NCBI RefSeq assembly: GCF_900101905.1
Contig: NZ_FNAJ01000012.1
Span: 79,609 to 143,608, forward strand
Reading direction: 5' to 3'
From: Myxococcus virescens
GTDB lineage: Bacteria > Myxococcota > Myxococcia > Myxococcales > Myxococcaceae
DNA length: 64,000 bases
Below the pieces are notes generated by a model, which was not told the DNA's origin, did no database searches, and was given only the letters and a program-made list of their open reading frames with translations. Below are positions 1-8,516 of the stretch, piece by piece. Both the position numbers and the translations under genes were made by a program. The stretch's first letter is position 1, and each line of letters starts with the position of its first letter.

Positions 1-798
1 GTGCGTGTGGCCTGCTCTCCGAAAATTTGCCTGGTGACGTACACCATCTCCGGTGACGACGAGACGGTCATCTTCTTCACGCGGGTGACGAAGGATGGCG
101 TCGTCCTCGATACGGACGACCGCACGCTCAGCGCCTTCCCCAACTTCGCATATGACGCGTCGTCGACCTGGAACAACAAGACGAAGGAGTTCCTGGTCGT
201 CTGGTCCGACGAGCACGGCGAGGGCCCGGAGAACGCGGACATCTACGGCAACAGGGTGAAGGAGGACGGCACCATCCTCGACGGCACCGGCTTCCCCATC
301 TCGCAGGCGGAGGGCGCGCAGTCGACGCCTGACGTGGAGTGGACGCACAAGAACTACCAGGTGGTCTGGTCCGATGACCGGAATGGGAACCCAGACATCT
401 ACGGCACGCGTGTCAGCGGGCATGGCACGGTGAAGGACCCCGACGGCATCCCCATCTCCACCGCCGCAGGCGCGCAGACCGAACCGCGCATCGCCCACCA
501 CAACAACAAGTCCCTGGTCGTCTGGGACGACACCCGCAACGGCCCGCACAGCGTCTGGGGGGCGCGGTGGGGTGAGAACGGGGACGTGTGGGACCCCTCG
601 GGCTTCCCCATCTCCAGCGAGGGTCTGGCCCAGCAGTACCTGCCGGACGTCGCCTACGGGGCTGACAAGTTCTTCACCGCCTACGCCGCCCAGGCCGTCT
701 ATGAACCCTCCGAGCCGCATTACATCGTGGGCACGCGGGTGACGCACCAGGCGCAGGTGAAGGACGTGCCCGCCTTGCCGCTCACTCGCCTGCGCTGA
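1..798 (+). CDS. Tandem-repeat (beta-propeller-like) lipoprotein, upstream copy, 5' end outside window
   Basis: The visible 265 residues match the C-terminal part of the complete paralogue at 1125-2414 almost residue for residue. Position 1 is not a start: the GTG there aligns with an internal Ala codon of the paralogue, so the N-terminus with its signal peptide lies outside the window. About five repeats of roughly 45-50 residues are visible, each built as VVWsDxRxxxxdIyGxRVxxdGxvxDpxGxPIS. This regular pattern suggests a beta-propeller. The role is unknown; by analogy with the paralogue it should be an outer-envelope lipoprotein. The gene is convergent with a remnant of another gene at 892-1017. 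Confidence 0.8.
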   Translation: MRVACSPKICLVTYTISGDDETVIFFTRVTKDGVVLDTDDRTLSAFPNFAYDASSTWNNKTKEFLVVWSDEHGEGPENADIYGNRVKEDGTILDGTGFPISQAEGAQSTPDVEWTHKNYQVVWSDDRNGNPDIYGTRVSGHGTVKDPDGIPISTAAGAQTEPRIAHHNNKSLVVWDDTRNGPHSVWGARWGENGDVWDPSGFPISSEGLAQQYLPDVAYGADKFFTAYAAQAVYEPSEPHYIVGTRVTHQAQVKDVPALPLTRLR

Positions 799-850
799 GC
801 CGTTGAGGGAGAGGGCCTCGCTGCGTGCGAGGGGGCGTTCCTTGAGGCCC

Positions 851-884
851 GGGCCGGCGCATGCACGCCGGGCCGGGCCTTGCG
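851..884. terminator. Terminator-like hairpin after upstream lipoprotein copy
   Basis: A GC-rich stem closed by the hexaloop CATGCA follows the stop codon of the first lipoprotein copy. It is the duplicated counterpart of the perfect hairpin at 2525-2548. There is no clear T-tract, so termination is inferred from position and stem strength. Confidence 0.45.
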
Positions 885-891
885 CGTGGGC

Positions 892-1017
892 TCAGGGGTT
901 CGGGTCGAGCTCGCGGTTCTCCAGCGACGTCAGCCGGGCGGAGTCGTACACGCTGCGGAGGGCGGGGTTGGAGATGCGCTCCCCGAAGCGCATGGGGTCG
1001 ATGGCAGGGGCGGTGAC
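892..1017 (-). pseudogene. Duplicated 3' remnant of the 498-aa gene at 2566-4062
   Basis: Read on the minus strand, this piece encodes about 40 residues that match the C-terminus of the 2566-4062 protein: FGERISNPALRSVYDSARL then TSLENREL before the stop, against FGESISNPALRSVYDSARL in the full gene. About 95 bp are nearly identical at DNA level. An in-frame stop lies directly upstream of the preserved piece and nothing else of the gene is present. It is best explained as the edge of a tandem duplication that copied the lipoprotein gene together with the tail of its convergent neighbour. Confidence 0.75.
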
Positions 1018-1124
1018 TCATTGAGCCTGTCCACCGCCTTATCCGGCCTGCGCCCCACGGGTGGCTGGTGATGTGCGTGTAGGTCCCCAGCTTTGCGTTG
1101 TTGTTCGCGAAGGGGAGGCTGCAC

Positions 1125-2414
1125 ATGAGGCGGGAAGTGAAGGCCGGCATTGCCGGGCTGGTGTTCGGGTCCATGCTGGTCGGCTGCGGGGTGGCGCCGG
1201 AACAAGAAGAGCTGGGCGGCGTGGAGGACGCGACGGCGGAGGCGGAGGCAGAGGCGCCAATGAGCGCCGAGACCGGGCTCGAGGAGAGCGGGGGCTACGT
1301 CCATCCCGCCCCGTTGGCGCGCTTCTGGCCAGCGGTTGCGTACGGTGGGGGCAAGTTCCTCACGGTCTGGACCGACGTGCGGACCGGCGGCATCTTCGGC
1401 ACCCGGGTGAAGCCCGACGGCACCGTGCTCGACCCGACGGACATTCGCATCAACATCGGAGACGTCGAAGGATTCCGGCCCGGCATCGGTTTCAACGGGA
1501 CGCACTTCTTCGTCGTCTGGGAGAGCGTGGATGGTATCGACGCTGTGCGCGTGAAGCCGGACGGCACCGTGGTGGGCCCGGTATTCAACGTCAAACAATC
1601 GGGCGAAACCGTCGGTCCGGCGCGAGTCGCCTGCTCCCCGAAAATCTGCCTGGTGACGTACACCGTCTCCGGTGACTTCTCGAACATCTTCTTCACGCGG
1701 GTGACGAAGGATGGCGTCGTCCTCGATACGGCTGACGAGTCGCTCAGCGCCTCCGACACCTTCGCGAATGACGCGTCGCCGACCTGGAACAACAAGACGA
1801 AGGAGTTCCTGGTCGTCTGGTCTGACGAACACGGCGAGGGCCCGGAGAACGCGGACATCTACGGCAACAGGGTGAAGGAGGACGGCACCATCCTCGACGG
1901 TGATGGCTTCCCCATCTCCCAGGCGGAGGGCGCCCAGACGACGCCTGACGTGGAGTGGACGCACAAGAACTACCAGGTGGTCTGGACCGATGACCGGAAT
2001 GGGAACCCGGACATCTTCGGCGCGCGTGTGAGCAAGACGGGTTTGGTGAAGGACCCCGACGGCATCCCCATCTCCACCGCAGAGGGCGCGCAGGCCGAGC
2101 CGCGTCTTGCCCACCACAACGACAAGTCCCTGGTCGTCTGGGACGACAGGCGCGACGGTCCGCACGCCGTCTGGGGGGCACGGTGGGGCGAGAACGGGGA
2201 CGTGTGGGACCCCTCGGGCTTCCCTATCTCCTCCGGGGACCAGCCACAGGAGTACCTGCCGGATGTCGCCTACGGGGGTGGCAAGTTCTTCGTTGTCTAC
2301 TCGGGCCAGGAGACGTTCGATCCCCTCGAACCGCACTTCATCCTGGGCACGCGGGTGACGCACCAGGCGCAGGTGAAGGACGTGCCCGCCATTCCGCTCA
2401 CGCGCCAGCACTGA
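1125..2414 (+). CDS. Seven-repeat beta-propeller-like lipoprotein
   Basis: Predicted exported lipoprotein of 429 aa. The ATG at 1125 is chosen because AGGGGAGG lies 6 nt upstream and the reading begins with a lipoprotein signal (basic MRREVK, hydrophobic stretch, lipobox LVGC, Cys near residue 20). After an acidic Glu/Ala-rich linker the protein holds about seven repeats of roughly 50 residues. Each has an F/LxVVWxD strand, an I(F/Y)GxRV strand, a (K/E)DGTVLD turn and an xPIS end. Seven such units would close a seven-bladed propeller; this fold is inferred. No catalytic motif is visible. The gene is the downstream copy of a tandem pair and converges on 2566-4062. Function unknown, perhaps binding or scaffolding at the cell surface. 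Confidence 0.82.
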   Translation: MRREVKAGIAGLVFGSMLVGCGVAPEQEELGGVEDATAEAEAEAPMSAETGLEESGGYVHPAPLARFWPAVAYGGGKFLTVWTDVRTGGIFGTRVKPDGTVLDPTDIRINIGDVEGFRPGIGFNGTHFFVVWESVDGIDAVRVKPDGTVVGPVFNVKQSGETVGPARVACSPKICLVTYTVSGDFSNIFFTRVTKDGVVLDTADESLSASDTFANDASPTWNNKTKEFLVVWSDEHGEGPENADIYGNRVKEDGTILDGDGFPISQAEGAQTTPDVEWTHKNYQVVWTDDRNGNPDIFGARVSKTGLVKDPDGIPISTAEGAQAEPRLAHHNDKSLVVWDDRRDGPHAVWGARWGENGDVWDPSGFPISSGDQPQEYLPDVAYGGGKFFVVYSGQETFDPLEPHFILGTRVTHQAQVKDVPAIPLTRQH

Positions 2415-2524
2415 GTCGTTGAGGGAGAGGCCGCTTCGCTGGCCGGCCACCACGCGGACTGCTGCTGAGGGTCCGCGTGCCTTGAGGTGCATCACCGCGT
2501 GCGAGGCGGCGTTCCCAGAAGAAA

Positions 2525-2548
2525 GGGCCGGCGCATGCACGCCGGCCC
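2525..2548. terminator. Bidirectional hairpin between convergent genes
   Basis: A perfect 9-bp stem (GGGCCGGCG with CGCCGGCCC) and a CATGCA loop lie between the lipoprotein stop at 2414 and the stop of the minus-strand gene at 2566. The location between two convergent genes suggests bidirectional termination, although there is no T-run. Confidence 0.55.
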
Positions 2549-2565
2549 GAGCCCTGCGCGCGGGC

Positions 2566-4062
2566 TCAGTTGTTCAGGCCGAGCTCGCGGTTCTCCAGCG
2601 ACGTCAGCCGGGCGGAGTCGTACACGCTGCGGAGGGCGGGGTTGGAGATGCTCTCCCCGAAGAGCTGGTGGAATGGAATGGCGTCCTGCGGATCATCCGG
2701 ATTCTTCTTGAGCGCCTCCGTCACCCAGTTCTGGATCTGGTCGATGGTGAGGTTCTGCAGCTGGCCGAGCCCCGGGATGCTCGAGGTGGGGAGCAAGTCC
2801 TTGAGCTTGAAGATCAGCCCGGCCATTCCCTCGACGGCCTCGTTGCGCTTGTTCAGCTCCTCGACGGAGAGGAGGAAGCCTCCCTCGATGGCGCCAACGA
2901 GGCTGCCCATGGACCGTGCCAGGCGCTGCGCATCCTGCGACGGCGGATTGGCGTGTGCCTCCGCCTCCAACTGCGCCTGCATGTCACCCAGCTTCGAGGT
3001 GATGAACGAGTGGAACGCCTCCTGGCCCTCGAAGGACGGCTCGGTGAAGAGCGTCCGGGTGAAGAACTCGGACAGCTTGCCCGCGCCCGCGCTTCCAATG
3101 GAGCCCGAGGCGTCGCTCGCCGCGGCGAGAATCGCGTCCGCGTGCTGCGTGAAGAAGCGCGCCGCCGCCGCGCGGGATTCGGGGTTGTCTCCCAGGTGCC
3201 CGATGCTGTCCATGAACAGCTTGATGGACTCCGGCGTGGCGGGCTGGATGGCGCTGGCCGCGTCCAGCAGCTTTCCAAGCGCCTCCGTGCCGCCGCCGAT
3301 GATGGGGTCGTTGATGTTCTTGAGGACGTGGCCCAGGGCGTCCGGGTTGTTCTTCAGGAACTCCTGAAGCTTGTCCGGCGGCAGGCCCGCCAGGGCCGTG
3401 GCGATGGCCACGGCGCGCGCCGGGTCCGCCGAGTTGCTGGCCGTCATGATTTCCAGCTCGCGCTGCGCGTAGGCGGTGATGAGCTCCGGGTTGCCCGTGC
3501 CGGCGATGATCTTCGCCAGCGTCTCGTGCGTCTCACCGCTTAAGGAGCCCGCGCCATGGGAACCGACGGCCGCCGTCAGTTCGTCGAGCGTGACGGCGCC
3601 CGACCGGTAGGCCGCGTCGAGGGCGGCCGAGAGCACCGGCAATTCCTCTTCGCTGGCCTTGTCGAGCAGCTGTCCCGCCGCGGGCCCGTATCGTTGGAAG
3701 AAGCGATCCATGAAGGCCGCTTGCTGCGCCGGGTCGGGATGGGCCTTCAGCCAGTTCGTGAGATACGACGGGTCCTGCCGGTTGGTGGCGTCCACCTGCG
3801 CCTGCTCCGCAGACGCCTCCTGCTCGGGCGTCAGTGCCTGGGCCGTCACCGCGTTCGTGTTGAGGGCCGCCACGGTGTTTCCGAAGGCAACCTGCGCGCG
3901 TCCACGCGGAGCGGCACCCTGGAAGGCATCCGCGTTGCGCTGCGTCTGGTATTTGACTGAGGACGTCGTCGCCGTGGGCGTACGGGCCTGGGTCGGCTCC
4001 GCGTCCTTCTGGAGATTCGAGCCGAGCTTCGAGGGAGCGCGCCGGTCGATTCGGGGGGACAT
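2566..4062 (-). CDS. Unknown 498-aa helical protein
   Basis: I do not recognise this protein. The start is the ATG at 4062, which has GAAAGG about 8 nt upstream; the open frame extends further but without a better site. The first 100 or so residues are basic, then Gln/Thr/Ala-rich and low in structure. Residues of about 100-470 look all-helical, with short Leu/Ala-rich helices and turn motifs such as NNPDALGHVL and GNPELITAYAQ. The C-terminus is ISNPALRSVYDSARLTSLEN. No signal peptide, membrane segment or catalytic signature is seen. Its last 40 residues recur as a remnant at 892-1017. It converges on the repeat lipoprotein gene, and a link between the two is only suggested by their joint duplication. 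Confidence 0.7.
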   Translation of the reverse strand: MSPRIDRRAPSKLGSNLQKDAEPTQARTPTATTSSVKYQTQRNADAFQGAAPRGRAQVAFGNTVAALNTNAVTAQALTPEQEASAEQAQVDATNRQDPSYLTNWLKAHPDPAQQAAFMDRFFQRYGPAAGQLLDKASEEELPVLSAALDAAYRSGAVTLDELTAAVGSHGAGSLSGETHETLAKIIAGTGNPELITAYAQRELEIMTASNSADPARAVAIATALAGLPPDKLQEFLKNNPDALGHVLKNINDPIIGGGTEALGKLLDAASAIQPATPESIKLFMDSIGHLGDNPESRAAAARFFTQHADAILAAASDASGSIGSAGAGKLSEFFTRTLFTEPSFEGQEAFHSFITSKLGDMQAQLEAEAHANPPSQDAQRLARSMGSLVGAIEGGFLLSVEELNKRNEAVEGMAGLIFKLKDLLPTSSIPGLGQLQNLTIDQIQNWVTEALKKNPDDPQDAIPFHQLFGESISNPALRSVYDSARLTSLENRELGLNN

Positions 4063-4200
4063 ACACACACCTTTCTCGGGAACGACATGAATGTCGGAGG
4101 CACCGGGATTGTCGGCCGTGACGCGAGCATGTTGCGTCAGGCGTTGTGACCTCCCGGTGCCTTCACTCCGAAACTGGATGCGTCGCGTCACCCGGTAGCT

Positions 4201-5355
4201 TCAGGGAATGCGCTCCCACGCGTCCTGCCAGTTCAAGCCCGTGCCCGGCGCGTAATGCAGCGCGGAGCCCTTGCACCAGCCGGAGTAGGGGAAGGGCTTG
4301 CAGCGATAGCGCAGTCCGTCGGTACCCCGCACCACGGTGCCCGCGGCATAGCCCTCAATCCCAGACGGGTAGACAGGCTCGCCACCGCCACCGGGCGGCG
4401 GCTTCATGATGTCGACCTGGAAGGTGTAGCCCGTCTCACGTGCATAGACGCGGTTGCCCAGCGCGTCCTGCACGGGATTCACGCGGCCCGCTGCGTCGAG
4501 CACGCCGACCTGGACGCGGCTGGACGCGCCGTTCACCCGCTGCGCCAGCGCATGAATCCACTGGGCCGCCGGCGTGGCCGTGGCCAGGGGATGCACATGG
4601 GATTCGGCGTCAGCGCCTTGCGCGTCGAACACGCGCAGCGTCACCGAGCTCCCCGCGGGCAGGTCTTCACGCGCCTGCACCTGGCCCAGCTCCTTCCACG
4701 ACGAGGGCGGCGGCGGGGTGTTGCTGAACTTCACGTCGGTGCAGGCGTAGAAGGCCTCCGGGCTGTCCGAGCGCTGCCAGATGCCGTAGATGACATGCGC
4801 GCCCGTCTTCCCTTGAGGGAAGGGGCAGTTGAGCCGGTAGCGGTTGTTCTGGGCGGAGACGTGGGTGATGGAGCAGAAGGGATTCGCTTCCAGGTCCGAC
4901 CACTTGAGCGGGAGCGCCGGGTTGTAGCCCTCGCGCGTGACGTAGAGGCGGAAGTAGCCGGTGGCGTGCACGGCGGTCGCGTGGAAGACGAACTCGAAGC
5001 GGCCCTGGGTGTCCGGAGTGATGAGCGTGGAGGGCCAGTCCGTGCGCGCGAGGTCCAGGCCCCGGTGGCTTTCATTCGCGGCGCTGCAGAGCTTGCCGTC
5101 TGGAATGATGTCGCGGTGCCTGTCGTTGGCGTTGCCCTGCCGCACGCCATTCCAGTCGTAGAGCGCCTGCGTGCCACCGGCCTGGATGAGCGCCTTGCAC
5201 GCGTCGGACTTCGGCGTCTCCGGCCCTTCCTTGAAGCAGCTGTAGACGCGGCTGAGGGGTACTTCCATGGAGCCGTGCGCCAGGGCCACGCTGGCGCACA
5301 ACATGGAGACAACGGCGAGCGACGCGCCGAGACACCGCTGCACTGCTGAGGTCAT
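4201..5355 (-). CDS. Secreted AA10 lytic polysaccharide monooxygenase with chitin-binding domain
   Basis: Probable copper-dependent monooxygenase that cleaves chitin or a similar polysaccharide oxidatively outside the cell. A signal peptide (1-26) ends ALA, so maturation exposes His27 as the N-terminal residue, followed by GSMEVPLSR as in AA10 enzymes. The second histidine-brace residue is His130 in AVHATGYFRLYVT. The catalytic domain runs to about residue 210. A GbpA2-like middle region follows (about 225-315), then a CBM5/12-type tail (about 335-384) with spaced Trp/Tyr and the DAWERIP end. The layout recalls GbpA-type chitin-binding proteins. The ATG at 5355 has AGGAGGAAGGG just upstream. 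No chitinase is adjacent. The substrate is inferred from the family. Confidence 0.88.
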   Translation of the reverse strand: MTSAVQRCLGASLAVVSMLCASVALAHGSMEVPLSRVYSCFKEGPETPKSDACKALIQAGGTQALYDWNGVRQGNANDRHRDIIPDGKLCSAANESHRGLDLARTDWPSTLITPDTQGRFEFVFHATAVHATGYFRLYVTREGYNPALPLKWSDLEANPFCSITHVSAQNNRYRLNCPFPQGKTGAHVIYGIWQRSDSPEAFYACTDVKFSNTPPPPSSWKELGQVQAREDLPAGSSVTLRVFDAQGADAESHVHPLATATPAAQWIHALAQRVNGASSRVQVGVLDAAGRVNPVQDALGNRVYARETGYTFQVDIMKPPPGGGGEPVYPSGIEGYAAGTVVRGTDGLRYRCKPFPYSGWCKGSALHYAPGTGLNWQDAWERIP

Positions 5356-5412
5356 CCCTTCCTCCTGTGGTGTCAGGAGGGAGGGCGCGGCCCCTGAAAT
5401 CGGGTCAACGGC

Positions 5413-6885
5413 CTAGAAGGCCTTCCACGCCATCAGGAGCTTGGAGGCGACTTCCGAGGTGATGAGGGGCAACACGCCGCCCCCGCCGACGATGTTGACG
5501 ATTTCCGACATGGACCCGCGGCACACACCGCCCCACGCGGGCTGCCGCGCCAGGCCCACGGAGGCATAGGCGGAGTAGTCCACGAAGAAGGACGTGGGCA
5601 GCACGGTGCCGTTGGGCTCGCAGAGCAGGTGCTCCTCGGGCGGCGAGTCCACCACCTCCTGCACCACGAAGCCTCCGCCGGCCGTGTCCTCCGCCGTGCG
5701 CGCGCACAGCTCCGCCCACGTCATCGGCGCGCCATAGGCCGCCTGCACCCGCTCCGTGTAGGGGACGGTGCCCGCGGAGCGGCCCAGGAAGACGGCTCGG
5801 CCGCCATAGTCCCAGGCCCGCTTCAGCACGAAGCGCGCCGGCGTCGCGGCGACCAGGGCCACCAGGTCCTCCACGCGTTCGCCGTCGGGGCCCTGCGTCG
5901 GGCCGGGCTGGAACGTTCGCGTCCACGGCACGGACGCACGCACCGCCTCCAGCTCCTCGCCCGTGAGTCGCGCGGCTTCGGCCAGTGCGGGCTCGGCCAG
6001 GGCCTGCGACAGGCGGGCGAAGGTCAGCTTCACCTCCACCTGCGAGGCGGGGGGATTGAGGAACACCGCCTTCTTGCCGGGCACGGTGCCCAGGAAGTCC
6101 TCGACCCAGGGGGAGGGGGACTCCTCCAGGCGCCGGACGAAGAGGTGCCGGTACACCAGGTCGTACTTCTTGCCGTGGGCCACGAAGGCGTCATCACCGG
6201 ACACCTCGTCCGGATGGACCAGGTCCGCGTCCGCGCCGAACTCGCGGAAGCGTTCGCACAGCCAGCGCAGCTCCGTGATTTGGGCGTCGTTGCGGCGGCA
6301 CAGCAGGGCCACCGTGTCTGGCATCCGGCCGTTGCGCTCGGCCGCGTAGCCGTCCAGCAGCGCCCGGTACAACGCCAGCGCGTTGCTGCCGTTGAGCGAC
6401 AGCAGGGCGTGCAGGGACTTCTCCGGATAGCGGAAGTAGCGGCCGACCACCTCGATGAAGGTGCGGGCCGCGATGTCGGAGTACCCCTGCATGGCGGGGA
6501 TGGTGGCGTTGACCTCCAACGCCCACGGCGTGCCGCCCGCGACGAAGTAGTCCACTCGCGTGGTGGCCAGCCGGGTGGACTGGCGCCAGGTGCGCTCGGC
6601 GAGCACGCGCTCGAGAGGGGAGAGGGCGCCCAGCAGGGCCTCCGCGTCCGCGCCCTGGAGCTGCGCCTGCGCCATCTTCACCGTGGCGGAGGACAGGCGG
6701 GCGGACAGCTCCGAGCGGCGGCGAATCTCCGCGGCGTCCAGCACCACGGGCGTGGCGGTGATGGGGATGGGGTGGGTGGTCCCGTCCGGTCGCGTGACGG
6801 CGAGGCCCCGCTGGTAGGCGATTCGCGCCAGGTCGGGCGCGATGTGGCGTGCCTGGCTCCGGAGCGCGTCGATGAACTCTTGCAC
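5413..6885 (-). CDS. ATP-grasp-like protein of unknown substrate
   Basis: A 490-aa cytoplasmic protein that starts with GTG at 6885, with GAGG about 11 nt upstream. The C-terminal half contains FVLKRAWDYGGRAVFLGR (about residue 350-367), which resembles the Lys and Gly-rich loop of ATP-grasp ligases. It also has VVQEVVDSPPEEHLL and a closing Asn-rich IVNIVGGGG segment. Nearer the N-terminus, WALEVNATIPAMQGYSD resembles the metal/ATP-site Glu-x-Asn of the same superfamily, so the order of elements may be permuted. It could be a carboxylate-amine ligase or a kinase-like ATP-grasp. The gene stands alone: the LPMO gene downstream is 57 bp away and functionally unlike. Confidence 0.6.
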   Translation of the reverse strand: MQEFIDALRSQARHIAPDLARIAYQRGLAVTRPDGTTHPIPITATPVVLDAAEIRRRSELSARLSSATVKMAQAQLQGADAEALLGALSPLERVLAERTWRQSTRLATTRVDYFVAGGTPWALEVNATIPAMQGYSDIAARTFIEVVGRYFRYPEKSLHALLSLNGSNALALYRALLDGYAAERNGRMPDTVALLCRRNDAQITELRWLCERFREFGADADLVHPDEVSGDDAFVAHGKKYDLVYRHLFVRRLEESPSPWVEDFLGTVPGKKAVFLNPPASQVEVKLTFARLSQALAEPALAEAARLTGEELEAVRASVPWTRTFQPGPTQGPDGERVEDLVALVAATPARFVLKRAWDYGGRAVFLGRSAGTVPYTERVQAAYGAPMTWAELCARTAEDTAGGGFVVQEVVDSPPEEHLLCEPNGTVLPTSFFVDYSAYASVGLARQPAWGGVCRGSMSEIVNIVGGGGVLPLITSEVASKLLMAWKAF

Positions 6886-7222
6886 GAAGTCGTGACCTCG
6901 ATGTTACGCCCGGGCGTCTTCCGGGCGGCGCGCACCCTACGCCTGGACGGGTCCACCGGTCCACGGGCCTGGTGCCTTCCGTCGGAGCAGGACACTCCCC
7001 CGGTGGCGTTTTGTCGCCCGCCGGGCCTGGGACCGGCCGCTCCGGGGCATACCCGGGAAGCGGCGCTGGAAAGGGGTCTTGGTTGCTTTTGTTTCTGGGT
7101 TGCTGTTGTTCGTTCGCCGGAGGTGCTGTTTCCTGGTGCGTGTTGCGTGAGACAGTCTGACTTGCGCGAACGGCCTGTCTGGCTTACAACCGTAGACGCC
7201 GTTCGACCGGGAATGCCCTGAC
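6886..7222. other. Divergent intergenic region
   Basis: About 340 bp separate the ATP-grasp-like gene (minus) from the small His-rich membrane protein gene (plus). The first 200 bp are ordinary GC-rich sequence. Positions of about 7078-7125 are unusually T/G-rich for this genome. A 99-codon minus-strand reading frame at 6937-7236 has no convincing start or composition. The only supported element is a promoter-like pair at 7162-7190. Confidence 0.5.
7162..7190 (+). promoter_or_regulatory. Sigma-70-like promoter for small His-rich protein gene
   Basis: TTGCGC (7162-7167) and TACAAC (7185-7190) are separated by 17 bp. Transcription would start near 7197, leaving a short leader before the GTG start at 7223. 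Based on consensus match only. Confidence 0.4.
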
Positions 7223-7657
7223 GTGAGTCGCTCCACCTTTCACCAGCCCGTGAGTTCCGTCCGGTCGCGCCGTCTGGCGCTGCCGTTCGCGCTCGTGTGC
7301 GTGCTGGCGTACATGGGGAGCGTGATGCACTTCGCCCTGGTCCAGCACGCCACGTGCCTGGAGCATGGTGAGGTGATGCACGTGGAGGCCGGTGCCTCCC
7401 ACGGCGCCGGTCACGTCGAGGCGTCCTTCGACGATGTGCGGCTCGCCTCCAAGAGCGCGAAGGCGGACTCCCACGGCTCCGACGCCCACTGTGTCCACGC
7501 CTTCTTCCGGCGGGAGGCTCCGCCTCCGCAGCAGGACACGCCGTCCCTCCTGGTCGCGCCCGCTCGCTCCGAGCCCGCGCTGGCGGTGTTCCGCTTCCAC
7601 GCGGAGCCCGTCGCCCGTCTGCACCTGGCTCCCAAGGCGTCTCCGCCGCGCGCGTGA
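7223..7657 (+). CDS. Small His-rich membrane-anchored protein, probable metal-linked
   Basis: A 144-aa protein starting with GTG at 7223; the ribosome site is weak. A basic N-terminus and one hydrophobic segment (about 19-36) are followed by the pattern MH-x6-H-x2-C-x2-H (MHFALVQHATCLEHGE) and several more His (EVMHVEAGASHGAGHVE, DSHGSDAHCVH). The C-terminus ends LAPKASPPRA. The protein encoded at 16911-17336, first gene of the zinc-uptake locus, has the same plan and the same ending, so the two are paralogues. The His/Cys content suggests metal binding on the periplasmic side; this is inference. The next gene also encodes a His-tailed lipoprotein. Confidence 0.68.
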   Translation: MSRSTFHQPVSSVRSRRLALPFALVCVLAYMGSVMHFALVQHATCLEHGEVMHVEAGASHGAGHVEASFDDVRLASKSAKADSHGSDAHCVHAFFRREAPPPQQDTPSLLVAPARSEPALAVFRFHAEPVARLHLAPKASPPRA

Positions 7658-7727
7658 GGCCCGGGAGTTTGCTCGCTCAGGCGGCCTGTCGCGCCGTGTG
7701 AGGTGGCCCGTCCGCTAAAGCCAGACA

Positions 7728-7758
7728 GACTCCGTCCGCTCCGTGCGGACTGTGAGTC
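7728..7758. terminator. Hairpin between small His-rich gene and lipoprotein gene
   Basis: GTCCGC and GCGGAC form a stem round a TCCGT loop, extended outward by GACTC/GAGTC. It lies in the 274-bp gap after the stop at 7657 and may end that transcript. There is no T-tract and the call is weak. Confidence 0.3.
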
Positions 7759-7931
7759 ATTGCGGCTTTGCGCCCACGCTGGCTGAGTTGTCTCACGGCG
7801 CCCGTGTTTCGTGCTCCGCGCACGCCCCTTCCATTCCCACGCACCCGTGGCGGCCCCTCCATGTCCTGGCGGTGTCCGTTGCTGGCGCGCGGGCGTGGCA
7901 CACCCGCAGTCCAATCCCGTGGAGTCGCACC

Positions 7932-8432
7932 ATGACGAAGAAGCTCCTTGCCGCGTTCCTGCTGTCCACCGCGCTCGTCTCCGCCGGCTGCGGCGACGAC
8001 CATCCCGAAGAAGAGGGCGTCGACGCCGAGGCGTGCGAGCACCTCCAGGAGGGGCCCGCCACCGCCGTCATCGCCAACATGGGGACCAACAACCCGCCCC
8101 CCGAGATTCGCGCTGACCACCGCCGCTACGACATCACCCTGATGAACGGCTCGGATGGGAATCAGGGCATGGTGGCCTTCGCCGCGAACGAGGCCGCCGA
8201 CTACGTCATCTACACCAACGCGGACGTGCCCCTTTCCATCACCACCGCCAGCGGTGAGGTGGTGGAAATCGAGGAGAGCACCAGCAGCTCCAAGGGTTGC
8301 ACCGACATCAAGGGCCGCCACGTCGTGCCGCTCACGGTGGGCACGCACTACCTGACCTTCGGCCCCACGTCCGCGGCGACTGTCGGCGTCCTCATCGAGG
8401 AGTCGCACGGCGACCACGGCCACGAGCACTGA
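7932..8432 (+). CDS. Small periplasmic lipoprotein with His-rich tail
   Basis: A 166-aa lipoprotein. The ATG at 7932 gives a typical signal, MTKKLLAAFLLSTALVSAGC, with lipobox VSAGC at Cys20. The rest is acidic, with beta-like sequence (YDITLMNGSDGNQGMVAFAA, VPLTVGTHYLTFGPT), two further Cys residues, and a metal-binding-looking end, ESHGDHGHEH. It is the first of four rightward genes to 11262 with gaps of 84, 15 and 10 bp, so they probably form an operon. The His tail and the nearby zinc operon suggest a role in metal binding or sensing at the outer or inner membrane. No family name can be given. Confidence 0.72.
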   Translation: MTKKLLAAFLLSTALVSAGCGDDHPEEEGVDAEACEHLQEGPATAVIANMGTNNPPPEIRADHRRYDITLMNGSDGNQGMVAFAANEAADYVIYTNADVPLSITTASGEVVEIEESTSSSKGCTDIKGRHVVPLTVGTHYLTFGPTSAATVGVLIEESHGDHGHEH

Positions 8433-8516
8433 CGTTGTCCCCGGGCCCCTGGCCCGTTCACCCGGGGGCCGGTGCTCCACCCGTGCCGGCCCCTCGTTCC
8501 CCGAAGAGAGAAGACC

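Larger units (their letters stand above)
1..2670. repeat. Tandem duplication of about 1.62-1.67 kb
   Basis: Positions 1 to about 990 are repeated at about 1620 to 2665. The offset rises from about 1620 bp inside the genes to about 1674 bp in the intergenic part because of small indels. Each unit carries a lipoprotein gene, an intergenic hairpin with a CATGCA loop, and the 3' end of a convergent gene. Only the downstream unit keeps that convergent gene intact. The first copy continues beyond the window edge. Confidence 0.7.

Noticed and set aside
1..3. GTG at position 1 as a true start of the first lipoprotein gene
   Set aside because: Alignment with the paralogue places it in the middle of the protein; no signal peptide follows.
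6937..7236. A 99-codon minus-strand frame in the gap at 6.9-7.2 kb
   Set aside because: No ribosome-binding site, no conserved-looking feature, and it runs over a likely promoter for the opposite gene.
7890..7912. TGGCAC at 7.9 kb as a sigma-54 promoter
   Set aside because: The -12 half is CAGT and not TTGC-like, so the GG-N10-GC core is absent.
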